Positions 23,898 through 32,922 of a DNA stretch of 64,000 nt are shown piece by piece; the first letter of the stretch is position 1; each line of letters opens with the position of its first letter. A program made the translations under genes and the position numbers. Origin of the DNA: Pelosinus baikalensis (GTDB lineage: Bacteria > Bacillota > Negativicutes > DSM-13327); NCBI RefSeq assembly GCF_020819555.1, contig NZ_JAJHJB010000023.1, positions 18,189-82,188 of the forward strand. The letters are read 5' to 3'. The notes under the pieces are model-generated. The model worked only from the letters and a program-made list of their open reading frames with translations. It ran no database searches and was not told the origin of the DNA.

Positions 23898-24557
23898 ATG
23901 ACGGTCACCAGACAAAATTATGATCAAGAGTTAGAAGAGTTGCGTAATGATATCTTAGAAATGGGCACCCGCGTTGAACTGGCTATTGGCCAGGCTGTAG
24001 CTTCTTTAACGACCCAGGATATAGAGATGGCTAAGCATGTAATGGCTGGTGATGACTACATTGATGCCATGGAAAGCAGTATTGAAGATAAATGTATGGT
24101 ACTCATTGCCAGGCAGCAGCCTTTAGCAAGGGACTTGCGAATTATCGGTACAGGACTTAAAATCACGACAGACTTAGAGCGAGTGGGAGACCATGCTTTT
24201 GACATTGCTAAAATTGCCTTAGGCATTGCAGAACAGCCCTTGATTAAACCGTTGGTAGATATCCCACGGATGTCGGCAATGGCACAAAAAATGCTAAGAG
24301 ATTCCTTGGCTGCTTATATCAAGCTTGATATTGCTTTAGCAGAAAATGTATGTGCCGCAGATGATGAAGTAGATGATATTTATCATCAAACCTTTCGTGA
24401 ACTTTTAACGTACATGATGGAAGATCCCCGTAATATTACACAGGCAACTCAGTTATTATTTGTAGCACGCTATTTAGAGCGAGTCGCTGATCATGCTACC
24501 AATATTGGAGAATGGGTTATTTACCTAGAAACAGGACAGCGAATGCGCAAAAAATAA
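23898..24557 (+). CDS. phoU: Phosphate-signalling protein PhoU
   Basis: A 219-residue PhoU with two three-helix repeats. Metal-binding motifs are seen as ERVGDHAFDIAKIA (first half) and ERVADHATNIGEWVIY (second half), the E-x-x-x-D pattern of the family. PhoU links the Pst transporter to the Pho kinase and limits phosphate uptake. Start at 23898 because GGAGG lies at 23886-23890; the earlier open frame overlaps pstB. It follows pstB at 13 bases and is closed by a bidirectional terminator. Its partner kinase PhoR is not seen in the window. Confidence 0.96.
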   Translation: MTVTRQNYDQELEELRNDILEMGTRVELAIGQAVASLTTQDIEMAKHVMAGDDYIDAMESSIEDKCMVLIARQQPLARDLRIIGTGLKITTDLERVGDHAFDIAKIALGIAEQPLIKPLVDIPRMSAMAQKMLRDSLAAYIKLDIALAENVCAADDEVDDIYHQTFRELLTYMMEDPRNITQATQLLFVARYLERVADHATNIGEWVIYLETGQRMRKK

Positions 24558-24585
24558 ACTGCCAAATCGGCAGTTTATTTTTTAT
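24554..24585. terminator. Bidirectional terminator between phoU and the PIN-PhoH gene
   Basis: ATAAACTGCC (24554-24563) pairs with GGCAGTTTAT (24569-24578); a run of T follows on the plus strand and a T-rich stretch on the other. It overlaps the phoU stop codon. Confidence 0.9.
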
Positions 24586-24586
24586 A

Positions 24587-25972
24587 TTATAATCTCATAG
24601 CCGCTTCAGCGGCTAGTGGTGAGCGTTCGCATTCATCATGCTGCAGCGTTACTTGGAAACAAAGCTTGGACCCTCGCATTTTTTCACTGGCATACACCAA
24701 GCCATTGGACTGACTATCCAGATATGGATGGTCAATTTGGGCAGGATCACCAAGAAGAATGATCTTGGTACCTAATCCCGGGCGAGTGATCACTCCTTTG
24801 GCTTGGCGAGGTGTAGCATTTTGCATTTCATCAAAGATGACCCAGTATTTTTGTAATGATCGACCTCGCTGAAAGGCGAGTGCTTCTGTTTGAATCGTAT
24901 GCTTGTCAAATAAAATTTGGATGGTATCTTCCGCTTGCATTAGATCTTTGCTATCATCGAGTGTATTTCCATTCATCAGGGTAAACAGATTATCTCTGAT
25001 GCCTCTCATGAAAGGACTTACTTTATCGACTTCTGATCCGGGAAGAAAACCAATATCCTCATCCATAGGGACGTTAGGACGACAAATCAGTATGTGATTA
25101 TAATCTCTGGGGCGGCACTCAAAGTGCTGATGTAAGCCTACAGCTAAGGAATAGAAGGTTTTAGCTGTACCGGCTGGACCTTTAATAATGACTAAAGGGG
25201 CTTCACTAGCGCTCATCATAAGACATTCTTGCATGAAAATCTGACCGATGTTACGAGGAACAACGCCAAAGGGATTGTGGTGCTGATAACGTAGATGGAC
25301 GAGTTTTTCACCGTCAAAGCGACCTAAAGCTGTATGACGGTCATTATCTGTAGAACGAATCAGAAAAAATTGGTTGGTTTCTAAAGATGTGTTTATCAAT
25401 ATCTGAGCATTTTCATCATAGGTGAATAAAAGAGTAGGATCAATGGTATTTAAAACATCTTCATGAAAGCGATTAATGACTTCTGAGGTAGTATAAATGG
25501 TGCCTCGGCCAGTATATTGCTCCTCGATGCTGGCTACCTTTTCATTGCGGAAATCTTCAGCGTGAATCGTAAGAATAGTTGCTTTTACACGCATATTGGT
25601 ATCGCGGCTAACTAAAATCGGGTAATGACTACTTTCAGCTAACCCTTTACACACCTGCAGAATACGGTTATCGGGTTTGCTTCCTGGCCAATTAACAGGA
25701 ATTTTAGTATCTAGATGATTGGTTTCAATTCGTAAGATGCCGCCTTGATCATTTAAGGGGACTCCCTTAAGTAAATTGCCCGTGGCGCGTAGGTTGTCAA
25801 TAATGCGGCTGACTTGACGGCTATTGGCACCTCGTTCGCTGCTTTCCGATTTGAAACGATCCAGTTCTTCTAGAACTACTTCGGGAATGATTACAGTGTG
25901 CTCGTTGAATGTAAATATTGCGTTAGGGGAATGTAGGAGAACATTAGTATCAATAACGTAACATTTATTCAA
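24587..25972 (-). CDS. PIN domain-PhoH-type ATPase fusion (PhoH2/YlaK type)
   Basis: A 461-residue protein. Residues 1-140 form a PIN-type ribonuclease domain with acidic residues D8 (YVIDTNVLLH), E in PEVVLEELDRF, and DTNMR. Residues about 240-461 form the PhoH ATPase domain with Walker A GPAGTAKTF, the PxxPMDEDIGFLPG segment and Walker B-like FDEMQNATPRQAK, then GLGTKIILLGDPAQID. PhoH2 proteins of mycobacteria unwind and cut RNA. AGGAGGAT lies before the start codon. It is inserted, in convergent orientation, between phoU and pstC. The name PhoH comes from phosphate-regulated E. coli phoH, so the location in a phosphate block may be meaningful, but no Pho box was found in front of it. Confidence 0.93.
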   Translation of the reverse strand: MNKCYVIDTNVLLHSPNAIFTFNEHTVIIPEVVLEELDRFKSESSERGANSRQVSRIIDNLRATGNLLKGVPLNDQGGILRIETNHLDTKIPVNWPGSKPDNRILQVCKGLAESSHYPILVSRDTNMRVKATILTIHAEDFRNEKVASIEEQYTGRGTIYTTSEVINRFHEDVLNTIDPTLLFTYDENAQILINTSLETNQFFLIRSTDNDRHTALGRFDGEKLVHLRYQHHNPFGVVPRNIGQIFMQECLMMSASEAPLVIIKGPAGTAKTFYSLAVGLHQHFECRPRDYNHILICRPNVPMDEDIGFLPGSEVDKVSPFMRGIRDNLFTLMNGNTLDDSKDLMQAEDTIQILFDKHTIQTEALAFQRGRSLQKYWVIFDEMQNATPRQAKGVITRPGLGTKIILLGDPAQIDHPYLDSQSNGLVYASEKMRGSKLCFQVTLQHDECERSPLAAEAAMRL

Positions 25973-26142
25973 TGTAATCCTCCTCTATTAAAAATTGCTT
26001 CTTATGTTTTATTATATGCAGCAGCAAGAAGATTGAGTTAATATGTAATGAGATTTTTACATGTAGAATGTTAAGAAACTGGATATTCTAATTAGGAAGA
26101 ACGAAATGCTGTTACACCAAGTTAATTTTTGGCAGTTTAGAC

Positions 26143-26196
26143 TTAACAATTTCTTAACAATACCTTAACAAAGGAAAATTAGGAATGGGTTACAAT
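26143..26196 (+). promoter_or_regulatory. Pho boxes and promoter of pstC-pstA
   Basis: Three TTAACA hexamers at 26143-26148, 26154-26159 and 26165-26170 have an exact 11-bp period. This is the PhoP-box pattern of Bacillus (TTAACA repeated with 5-base spacers). A -10 TACAAT lies at 26191-26196, 20 bases on. It makes pstC-pstA a direct PhoP target. The rest of the 317-base gap 25973-26289 holds the upstream region of the convergent PIN-PhoH gene and no further gene. Confidence 0.88.
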
Positions 26197-26289
26197 TTAA
26201 CTACAAGAAGTCTTGAAGTAGCTTTTCATGCTAGATAGGCTTAAAGGTTGGCGTAAGCTTAATCTTTCTTCAAAATAGGAGGATTTGTA

Positions 26290-27177
26290 ATGCAATTAGT
26301 AAGTAAAGAACATAAAACGAAATTATTATATGATCATTATATGAGGTATCTATTTATTGCCAGTGCAAGTTTGATGACGATTATTATTGTTACAATTATT
26401 GTTTTTGTCGGCGGGCAGGGGCTCTTGACCTTTAAAGAAGTAAGTCCTTTCGATTTCTTCTTTTCAGCAAAATGGGATCCCATGGGGCTGGAATATGGTG
26501 CCTTAAGTTTTATCGTGGGTTCTTTAGCAGTTACGGTACTATCAATTTTATTAGGAGCGCCTTTGGGATTAGCTGGTGCGATTTTTATGGCGAAAATTGC
26601 TCCAGCTTGGTTGAGCAAAATTATGAGACCAGCTACGGATTTATATGTAGCGATTCCTTCTGTAGTGTATGGCTTTGTGGGCCTAACTATTATTGTACCT
26701 TTTATTCGAACCTATTTTAATGTAAATATAGGCTTTGGTTTATTAGCAGCTTCGATTATTCTAGCGATTATGATTTTACCTACGATTGTGAGTATTTCAG
26801 AAGATGCTCTTCGAGCGGTACCAAAGAGTCTAGAGGAAGCTTCCTTAGCTCTAGGAGCAACAAGATGGCAAACGATTTGGCATGTACTTTTACCTTCTGC
26901 GCTGCCTGGAATTTTGACCTCGATTATTTTAGCTATGGCAAGAGCGGTAGGGGAAACCATGGCAGTTCAAATGGTAATTGGCAACACGCCACAATTAGCT
27001 ACATCTTTATTTATGCCCACCTCTACGCTGCCTAGTGAAATTGTTGTGGAAATGGGCAATACTCCCTTTGGTTCAGCCTGGGGAAATGCGTTGTTCCTAA
27101 TGGCGTTTGTGCTGTTAGTGCTATCATTGTTAATGATTCTGATTATTCGCCGAATTGCCAGAAAGAAGGTGATCTAA
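26290..27177 (+). CDS. pstC: Phosphate ABC transporter permease PstC
   Basis: A 295-residue membrane protein with six hydrophobic segments. The PstC-typical FDFFFSAKWDPMGLEYGALSFIVGSLAVT and IPSVVYGFVGL are present, and the EAA loop that contacts PstB is seen as EASLALGATRWQTIWHVLLPSALPGI. It forms the phosphate channel with PstA. ATG preceded by AGGAGGAT. pstA begins directly at the next codon. The operon is driven from three PhoP-type boxes at 26143-26170. No pstS gene precedes it, so the binding protein must be encoded elsewhere or be lost. Confidence 0.96.
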   Translation: MQLVSKEHKTKLLYDHYMRYLFIASASLMTIIIVTIIVFVGGQGLLTFKEVSPFDFFFSAKWDPMGLEYGALSFIVGSLAVTVLSILLGAPLGLAGAIFMAKIAPAWLSKIMRPATDLYVAIPSVVYGFVGLTIIVPFIRTYFNVNIGFGLLAASIILAIMILPTIVSISEDALRAVPKSLEEASLALGATRWQTIWHVLLPSALPGILTSIILAMARAVGETMAVQMVIGNTPQLATSLFMPTSTLPSEIVVEMGNTPFGSAWGNALFLMAFVLLVLSLLMILIIRRIARKKVI

Positions 27178-28038
27178 ATGTCTGCGAAGGTTTTTGATAA
27201 ACTAGCGACGCTGCTAATGTGGCTGGCAGGTATTGTAATCTTAGGTATATTGGCTGCTTTCTTGCTCTTTATTTTGTATAAAGGTGTGCCTGTGCTGTCA
27301 TGGGATTTTATTTTTGGTAAATCCAGTGATATTCAAGCAGGTGGCGGTGTAGGAGCTCAGTTATTTAACTCTTTTTACATTTTACTTTTATCCCTCTTGG
27401 TTTCCATACCATTAGCCATTGGCGCAGGGGTGTATTTAGCCGAGTATGCTCATGATAATAAACTGACGGATTTGATTCGGTTGAGTACAGAGAGTTTGGC
27501 AACGGTTCCGTCCATTGTATTAGGGTTATTTGGCATGATTATCTTTGTCAACGCATTAGGCATGGGTTTCAGCATTATCGGTGGAGCTTTAACATTAATG
27601 CTGCTTAATCTGCCTGTTCTAGTCAGAGTGACGGAAGAGGCCGTGCGAAATGTCCCCGTGCATTATCGTGAAGCAAGTTTGGCTCTTGGTGCTACGAAGT
27701 GGCAGACGATTTGGCGGGTTGTATTACCAAATTCATTGCCTGGCATTATTACAGGTATTACTCTGACTGCGGGGAGAGCATTAGGAGAAACAGCGATCTT
27801 GATTTTTACAGCTGGTACGACAGTTGGGCGGCAAATTGTCAATTTTGATGTGACATCAGCAGGCGAAACCTTAGCTGTACATCTTTGGTATGTTATGGCT
27901 GTGGGACTTGTACCTGACAGAGTGGAAATTGCGAATGGGTCTGGAGCATTATTAGTCATTACAATTCTTATATTAAATTTATTGTTTACCATACCAAGTA
28001 GAATCCTACAGCGCAAATTAGGTGCTGGCGGACATTAG
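27178..28038 (+). CDS. pstA: Phosphate ABC transporter permease PstA
   Basis: A 286-residue six-span permease, paired with PstC. IPLAIGAGVYLAEYAHDNKLTDLIRLSTESLATVPSIVLGLFG and the EAA loop REASLALGATKWQTIWRVVLPNSLPGI are the usual PstA segments. Its ATG starts directly after the pstC stop codon, so translation is coupled. It is the last gene of the unit: a terminator follows at 28070-28112 and then a full copy of the dispersed repeat. Confidence 0.96.
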   Translation: MSAKVFDKLATLLMWLAGIVILGILAAFLLFILYKGVPVLSWDFIFGKSSDIQAGGGVGAQLFNSFYILLLSLLVSIPLAIGAGVYLAEYAHDNKLTDLIRLSTESLATVPSIVLGLFGMIIFVNALGMGFSIIGGALTLMLLNLPVLVRVTEEAVRNVPVHYREASLALGATKWQTIWRVVLPNSLPGIITGITLTAGRALGETAILIFTAGTTVGRQIVNFDVTSAGETLAVHLWYVMAVGLVPDRVEIANGSGALLVITILILNLLFTIPSRILQRKLGAGGH

Positions 28039-28069
28039 AAAGAGTAAGATGTTGTAATACATCAAGACG

Positions 28070-28112
28070 AGGATTTAGGCGAGTTTTAACTTGCTTAAAT
28101 CCTTGTTTTTTT
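28070..28112 (+). terminator. Terminator after pstA
   Basis: Fourteen-bp stem with two wobble pairs (28070-28083 with 28090-28103), 6-base loop, followed by a T run to about 28112. Confidence 0.9.
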
Positions 28113-28156
28113 ATAAGCATAGAAGCATAAGTTTTGCGAAAAAGATAAGATTTTAT

Positions 28157-28293
28157 GAACCACAAAGGCACTATGCCGCTATCGCGGCACACAAAGGAGT
28201 GCACAAAAAATATATAAAAAACCTTTGTGTCCTTCGCGTCTTTGCGGTTCAAAATGTTTTAATTTTTAAAAGGACGCGCAGCCTTTTTCTTAT
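28157..28293 (+). repeat. Dispersed structured repeat, full copy A
   Basis: Starts GAACCACAAAGGC, has an inner hairpin GCCGC-TATC-GCGGC, then ACACAAAGG, an A/T stretch, CCTTTGTGT and a closing GCGGTTC (to 28250), and ends with GGACGCG and TTTTTCTTAT. The outer arms (GAACC-CAAAG/CTTTG-GGTTC) and the inner ACACAAAGG/CCTTTGTGT arms pair, so the RNA or DNA strand can form a branched fold. It lies in the 371-base gap between pstA and the first ger gene; the remaining part shows only the terminator and the ger ribosome site region. Confidence 0.85.
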
Positions 28294-28409
28294 GCAGGGC
28301 TAATAGCGATTGCTGCTGCCTTTGGAGGCAGTGGTCTCTATTTTCATATTTAGTAGTAAAAAAATACATTTTGGTAAAAGCTATAATGAAATATTGAGGA
28401 GGTGGCGGT

Positions 28410-30296
28410 ATGGGAAAACGTATGATCAGTAATCTGATTACAGGAATCAAAGATGTACTGGTATATCAGCCGCCAGATCAGCCTACTCCTTTTGTTTTGG
28501 TTGAGCCGCGGACGGAAAAAGAAGAAATCGATGGTGAATTTTTCCCCTCTGCTGCTGTCACAGAGGGCATACGAGAGTTAGAGTTCATGATCAATTATGC
28601 GAAAAAATTAGATGCGTTTATGCAAAAAAGCAGTAAGGATTTGCGAAGTAAAGAAAAACATGAAGTAGTCAAGAAAATTAAAGCTGAGTTTGAAATGATA
28701 CAGACTGAGTGGAAGGAAATTAAAAAGCATACAATAAAGAATCACAGCATTGACGGTATGTACAATAATACTGTGATTAGTACGGACATTAATGAAAATC
28801 AGAGCATGCTAGAATCCATTTATCAGCTGCCTCTGAATAAGGATGTGGTAATTCGGAGTATTACCATTTCAGATCAGCCTAAGATTAAAGTTCTGATTGT
28901 ATTTATGGATGGACTTATCGATAAGAAAATTATAAATATGACCTTACTAGAACCTTTAATGTTCATGAAGAATAGTAAAGAGCATGTGCAAGGGGAAGAT
29001 TTTATCAGCTTTGTCATGGAAGAGTGCCTTCCTAGTGGTCAAGCCTCAAGGATAGGAAGTTTTAAGGAAGTGCAGCAAGCGATTAATACTGGCGATGCAG
29101 TAGTGTTTTTTGATGGGGCTGGAGAAGCTGTAACGGTAGAGACAAAAGGGTATGAACATCGCAGTATTGGCAACCCTACGACGGAACAATCAGTTCGTGG
29201 ATCGCAAAATGCATTTACAGAAGTATTACGTGTCAATACAGCCCTTATTCGAACCATGCTTCATGCCAGTGATCTGGTAACCGAAATGATTCCTATTGGA
29301 GCAAGAGGACATTCTAATTGCGCTGTTATGTATATCAAGTCAATTGCCAATGAAGAACTGGTTGAAGAAGTCAAAAGACGTGTTAATGGCATTAGTACTG
29401 ATATTATAACGGATTCGGGTATACTAGAACATTTTATTGAAGATTTTCCAAGAAACCCATTTCCTCAAACCTTATCAACAGAGCGGCCAGACCGAGTAGC
29501 AATTCACTTGTCAGAAGGGCGGGTAGCTATTTTTATCGATGGCAGCCCTTTTGGACATATTCTACCTGTCTCCTTCTTCACTTTAATGCATTCATCGGAT
29601 GATTTTAGCTTGAATCTGTATTATACCAATATGCTTCGTCTGGTTAGATGGTTTGGTGCGTTATTATCCTTACTGCTCCCTGGTTTGTATTTGGCTATTA
29701 GTACCTTTCATCAGGAAGCGATACCTACAGAGTTATTGTTATCCATCGCTGCGGCCAGAGCACAAGTACCCTTTCCTACAGTCGTCGAAATTTTGTTTAT
29801 GGAGTTTTCTTTTGAGTTAATTCGTGAAGGCGGACTACGGATTCCGGGTATACTAGGCTCGACCATCGGTATCGTAGGAGCGTTGATTTTGGGACAGACA
29901 GCTGTGACAGCTAAGATTGTAAGTCCCATCATGGTAATTGTCATTGCCTTGACTGGTTTAGCATCTTACAGCATTCCTGATTATCGATTGGCATCAGCGT
30001 TTCGCTTATCTCGATTTGTATTTGTGTTGTTAGCAATGTCCATGGGACTCATTGGCGTTGCCTGTGGCTTTTTACTGTTTATTGCTATGCTGTGTTCTTT
30101 AAAGTCCTTTGGCATGCCTTATTTGGCGCCACTAGCACCTAAGACAGTGAATGGAGGAGATACGATCTTCAGAAGTTCTTCCTATCATCAAAAGCGCAGA
30201 CCGGATGCTCTGAATACTAAGGACGAGATTCGACAGAAAAACACTAGTAGAACTTGGATTACAGATTCATCGAAAGGAGGCAACGATCATGAATGA
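28410..30296 (+). CDS. GerA-family spore germination protein, A subunit (cluster 1)
   Basis: A 628-residue protein of the GerAA family (usually 480-530), somewhat longer at the N-terminus and with a Lys/Arg-rich C-tail. The soluble N-part shows NPFPQTLSTERPDRVAIHLSEGRVAIFIDGSPFGHILPVSFF, a family hallmark; five hydrophobic segments follow (ALLSLLLPGLYLAIS; LRIPGILGSTIGIVGALILG), with the conserved HQEAIPTELLLSIAAAR and VPFPTVVEILFMEFSFELIREGGLRIP. It forms the germinant receptor with the B and C subunits in the inner spore membrane. ATG with GAGGAGG in front. Its end overlaps the B gene by 8 bases. Residues 70-130 form an added helical region of unknown role. Confidence 0.93.
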   Translation: MGKRMISNLITGIKDVLVYQPPDQPTPFVLVEPRTEKEEIDGEFFPSAAVTEGIRELEFMINYAKKLDAFMQKSSKDLRSKEKHEVVKKIKAEFEMIQTEWKEIKKHTIKNHSIDGMYNNTVISTDINENQSMLESIYQLPLNKDVVIRSITISDQPKIKVLIVFMDGLIDKKIINMTLLEPLMFMKNSKEHVQGEDFISFVMEECLPSGQASRIGSFKEVQQAINTGDAVVFFDGAGEAVTVETKGYEHRSIGNPTTEQSVRGSQNAFTEVLRVNTALIRTMLHASDLVTEMIPIGARGHSNCAVMYIKSIANEELVEEVKRRVNGISTDIITDSGILEHFIEDFPRNPFPQTLSTERPDRVAIHLSEGRVAIFIDGSPFGHILPVSFFTLMHSSDDFSLNLYYTNMLRLVRWFGALLSLLLPGLYLAISTFHQEAIPTELLLSIAAARAQVPFPTVVEILFMEFSFELIREGGLRIPGILGSTIGIVGALILGQTAVTAKIVSPIMVIVIALTGLASYSIPDYRLASAFRLSRFVFVLLAMSMGLIGVACGFLLFIAMLCSLKSFGMPYLAPLAPKTVNGGDTIFRSSSYHQKRRPDALNTKDEIRQKNTSRTWITDSSKGGNDHE

Positions 30297-31398
30297 TCTG
30301 TATCCCGGCAATTTAGGCGTAGCAGATGGCATTGCTCTGGTATTTGGTATTGTGATGCCTCGTGTATTCCTGTCTACCATTTCGAATCTCATTCAGCAAG
30401 ATGGATCTATTTTATGGCTGGCAATGGTGATTTATACAATCATTCCTCTAATTATTTTGTACATGATGGCCTATGTGCATAAGGGCATAACCGGAGATAT
30501 TTTTATGGTGTGCCAGAAGCTGATCGGTACAATAGGCGCATGGGGGATATTATTAAGCTATAGCATTATGTTTTTGAGCAACGGTGCCCTCATTTTACGC
30601 TTGTATTCCGAATATACCTTGCTGACTGCTTTGCCGCGAGTGGAGTTTCAAGTGGTTATCGTGTGGTATGCAGTATCAGCAGGTATTTTATGCTACTTAG
30701 GAATTGAAGCCTTGACGCGGACGAGTTATATTGTCATGCCTTTTTCCATAGCAGCAATCGGAATGATACTGCTGCTGTTAATACCTTTTTATGTTGTGTA
30801 CAATCTTACTCCGTGGCAAGGCAATGGCGTTATGCAAGCTGTACAGACAGGCATTAAAGGGGCAGGATATAATGTAGGGGTCTTAGCGTTAGTTTTTTTG
30901 GCCCCAGCTTTTCAAAATACAAGGACCATTAAGAAGGCAGCTCTTTATGCGTTAAGTTATGCAGGAATGCTGCGCGTTAGTTTTATCCTTGTTTATACTA
31001 TGATCTTTGGTAATGCTGTCGGTGCAGAAAAGACAATGCCGCTTTTTGAATTGGCACGTTTGGTGTATCTGAATCAATACCTTCAAAGGATTGAGGCTTT
31101 ATTTATTGTCGTGTGGGTGGTGTTTGGTTTATTAGCCGTCGCAGGCAGCCTATATGTTGGTTTATATCTTCTTGCTGTATTATTAAAACTGCCCACACTA
31201 AGACCCATCGTGCCATTAGGAGCGATATTAATTGCAAATTTAGCAATGATGCCCCCTGATATTGGTTATGTTTTGGAAGTGGATCAAAAACTAATTATGC
31301 TATTTGATGTTGGTATCTATGTTTTTCCTGCCCTGTTATTTATCATGGCATGGTGGAAAAAGAGGAGGGGGAAATTGTGTACATCCGCCTCATATTAG
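30289..31398 (+). CDS. GerA-family spore germination protein, B subunit (cluster 1)
   Basis: A 369-residue membrane protein with about ten hydrophobic segments, of the amino-acid permease-like GerAB family. The N-terminus LGVADGIALVFGIVMPRVFLSTISNL and the later VLALVFLAPAFQNTRTIKKAALYALSYAGMLRVSF follow the family pattern. GerB subunits bind the germinant. The ATG overlaps the A gene by 8 bases (AAGGAGG just before), and its own end overlaps the C gene by 22 bases, so A, B and C are translated together. The germinant cannot be read from the sequence. Confidence 0.92.
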   Translation: MNDLYPGNLGVADGIALVFGIVMPRVFLSTISNLIQQDGSILWLAMVIYTIIPLIILYMMAYVHKGITGDIFMVCQKLIGTIGAWGILLSYSIMFLSNGALILRLYSEYTLLTALPRVEFQVVIVWYAVSAGILCYLGIEALTRTSYIVMPFSIAAIGMILLLLIPFYVVYNLTPWQGNGVMQAVQTGIKGAGYNVGVLALVFLAPAFQNTRTIKKAALYALSYAGMLRVSFILVYTMIFGNAVGAEKTMPLFELARLVYLNQYLQRIEALFIVVWVVFGLLAVAGSLYVGLYLLAVLLKLPTLRPIVPLGAILIANLAMMPPDIGYVLEVDQKLIMLFDVGIYVFPALLFIMAWWKKRRGKLCTSASY

Positions 31399-32609
31399 GA
31401 ACCATGTTACTGAGTATGGGAATATTTCTTTCTGGATGCAATGGTGCTAGAGAAAGTGAGGAAGTCGCTTATATCGTTGCAATCGGTATTGATAAAGCAG
31501 AGCAAGAGGGTATGATTAAAGTAACATATCAGATCGCCAAGCCTAATGTGGAAGGGAACAAAGGAGAGGGGGAAAAAGATACAGTTTTAATAAGCAATTC
31601 GGCTATAACCATAGCAGAATCTCTTAATTTACTCAAATCTACTACAGCTTTGGTGCCTTCTATGTCCCATGTTAAGGTATTAGTGGTGGGCCAGGAACTG
31701 GCGCGTGAAGGATTGGCTAATATGTGGGGATCGCTGAAGCGTTATCGGGAATATCGCGGGTCTATGTTTGTTTTAGTGGCAAAGGGGACGGCGAGAGATT
31801 TTCTAGAAAGGAATAAACCTAGTTTTAATATATCTGCATCGAAGTATTTTGAGACCATGCTTGATTCAGGAGTAGAAACTGGATACTATTTACGTGTCAG
31901 TTTTCACCAATTTTATATCAGGCTTAAAAGTAATAGCGCAGAATCCTATGCAACATTTGTAGATATTAGCGATTTGTCCGGTAAAGGAGAAATTGCGACC
32001 CCAAAGGTAGCTGGCAGCAAAGTTGACGGTTATACTGCTGGCAAAATACCGCTTCAAGGTGGCAATCCTATACAATTTGCCGGTACTGCCATATTTAATG
32101 GTGACAAGATGGTAGGTACATTAAGTACTACAGAGACACGTATGATGGCGATGTTGTTAGGAAATTTTAATAATGGCTTTCTTTCAATGGAAGATCCTCT
32201 TCTCCCAAAGAAATTTTTAAATGTGAATCTGCGATTGGGATCTGCACCTAAAATTAAGGTGGCTCTGGAAGAGGAACGTCCAGTCATCGATATCAAGATT
32301 ATGTTAGAGGGTGAAATTACAAATCTTCCTTCGGGGATTAACTATGAACAGGAGAGTTATCTTCGATTGCTTGAGGAGCAAGTAAACCAAGTATGTCATG
32401 AGGAAATGGCAAATATGATTCAGCATACCCAGGAGCTTAAATCAGATGTAATAGGTTTTGGTTACTATATAAGACCAGAATTTAAAAATTATCAAGATTA
32501 CTTGCAGTATTCTTGGTGTGAGAAGTATAGTCAGGCAAAGGTAAATATTACAATTGATACAAAGATTCGTCGTACGGGCTTAATGATACGAACCTATCCC
32601 GTAAAATAA
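31377..32609 (+). CDS. GerA-family spore germination lipoprotein, C subunit (cluster 1)
   Basis: A 410-residue GerAC-type lipoprotein. Signal peptide and lipobox are MLLSMGIFLSGC, with the lipid-bearing cysteine in LSGC, followed by N-G-A-R-E. The conserved AYIVAIGIDKAEQEGMIKVTYQIAKPN and the C-terminal three-domain fold are recognisable. GTG at 31377 is chosen over the ATG at 31350 since GAGGAGGGG lies at 31362-31369 and the signal peptide then has normal length. It overlaps the B gene by 22 bases. A 55-residue membrane-protein gene follows 24 bases later, apparently in the same operon. Confidence 0.92.
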   Translation: MYIRLILGTMLLSMGIFLSGCNGARESEEVAYIVAIGIDKAEQEGMIKVTYQIAKPNVEGNKGEGEKDTVLISNSAITIAESLNLLKSTTALVPSMSHVKVLVVGQELAREGLANMWGSLKRYREYRGSMFVLVAKGTARDFLERNKPSFNISASKYFETMLDSGVETGYYLRVSFHQFYIRLKSNSAESYATFVDISDLSGKGEIATPKVAGSKVDGYTAGKIPLQGGNPIQFAGTAIFNGDKMVGTLSTTETRMMAMLLGNFNNGFLSMEDPLLPKKFLNVNLRLGSAPKIKVALEEERPVIDIKIMLEGEITNLPSGINYEQESYLRLLEEQVNQVCHEEMANMIQHTQELKSDVIGFGYYIRPEFKNYQDYLQYSWCEKYSQAKVNITIDTKIRRTGLMIRTYPVK

Positions 32610-32633
32610 AGTTTATAAGAGGAGAAGGTAAGA

Positions 32634-32801
32634 ATGGATTATATGTTTTTAGCAGCGGCGATATTGTCTGGCTTTCACGGATATACTTTCTCTCAGTGGT
32701 TGTGGAAGAATGAAAACATGGTTGGGGCAGTTGGGGTATTGCTGTTAATCTTTATTTGTATAGGAATGCCGATTTTTCGCATAATGAATAATGGACAATG
32801 A
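32634..32801 (+). CDS. Small two-span membrane protein in the ger operon (candidate D subunit)
   Basis: A 55-residue protein starting at 32634, with GAGGAGAAGG at 32619-32628. It has two hydrophobic segments (FLAAAILSGFHGY and VGAVGVLLLIFICIGMPIF) joined by a short charged loop (QWLWKNEN). It follows the gerC gene by 24 bases and is ahead of the promoter of the SpoIID-domain gene, so it is the fourth gene of a ger operon. Some Bacillus ger operons carry a fourth gene for a small two-span 'D subunit' that changes receptor function; size, topology and place agree, but sequence homology was not tested. Its TGA overlaps the -35 of the next promoter. Confidence 0.7.
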   Translation: MDYMFLAAAILSGFHGYTFSQWLWKNENMVGAVGVLLLIFICIGMPIFRIMNNGQ

Positions 32802-32828
32802 ATGTATTTAGGTTTTTCGACCATACTA
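32799..32828 (+). promoter_or_regulatory. SigG-type promoter before the SpoIID-domain gene
   Basis: TGAATG (32799-32804), 17 bases, CATACTA (32822-32828). The -10 matches the SigG consensus fully, the -35 in five of six. Between it and the start at 32923 lies an imperfect hairpin (AAATGGA at about 32852 with TCCATTT). Confidence 0.6.
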
Positions 32829-32922
32829 ATAAGTAAGAAGACTTGTGCTAAATGGAGGTCAAAGTCCATTTGAAGCCTAGTCCTACTTATCCGCTGGATA
32901 AAGTAAGTTAGGAGGTAGACAG

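Noticed and set aside
26337..26618. Minus-strand frame opposite pstC
   Set aside because: Shadow of the permease gene; no ribosome site.
28157..28293. Repeat family considered as CRISPR repeats
   Set aside because: Copies are single, many kilobases apart, with internal structure and no spacers.
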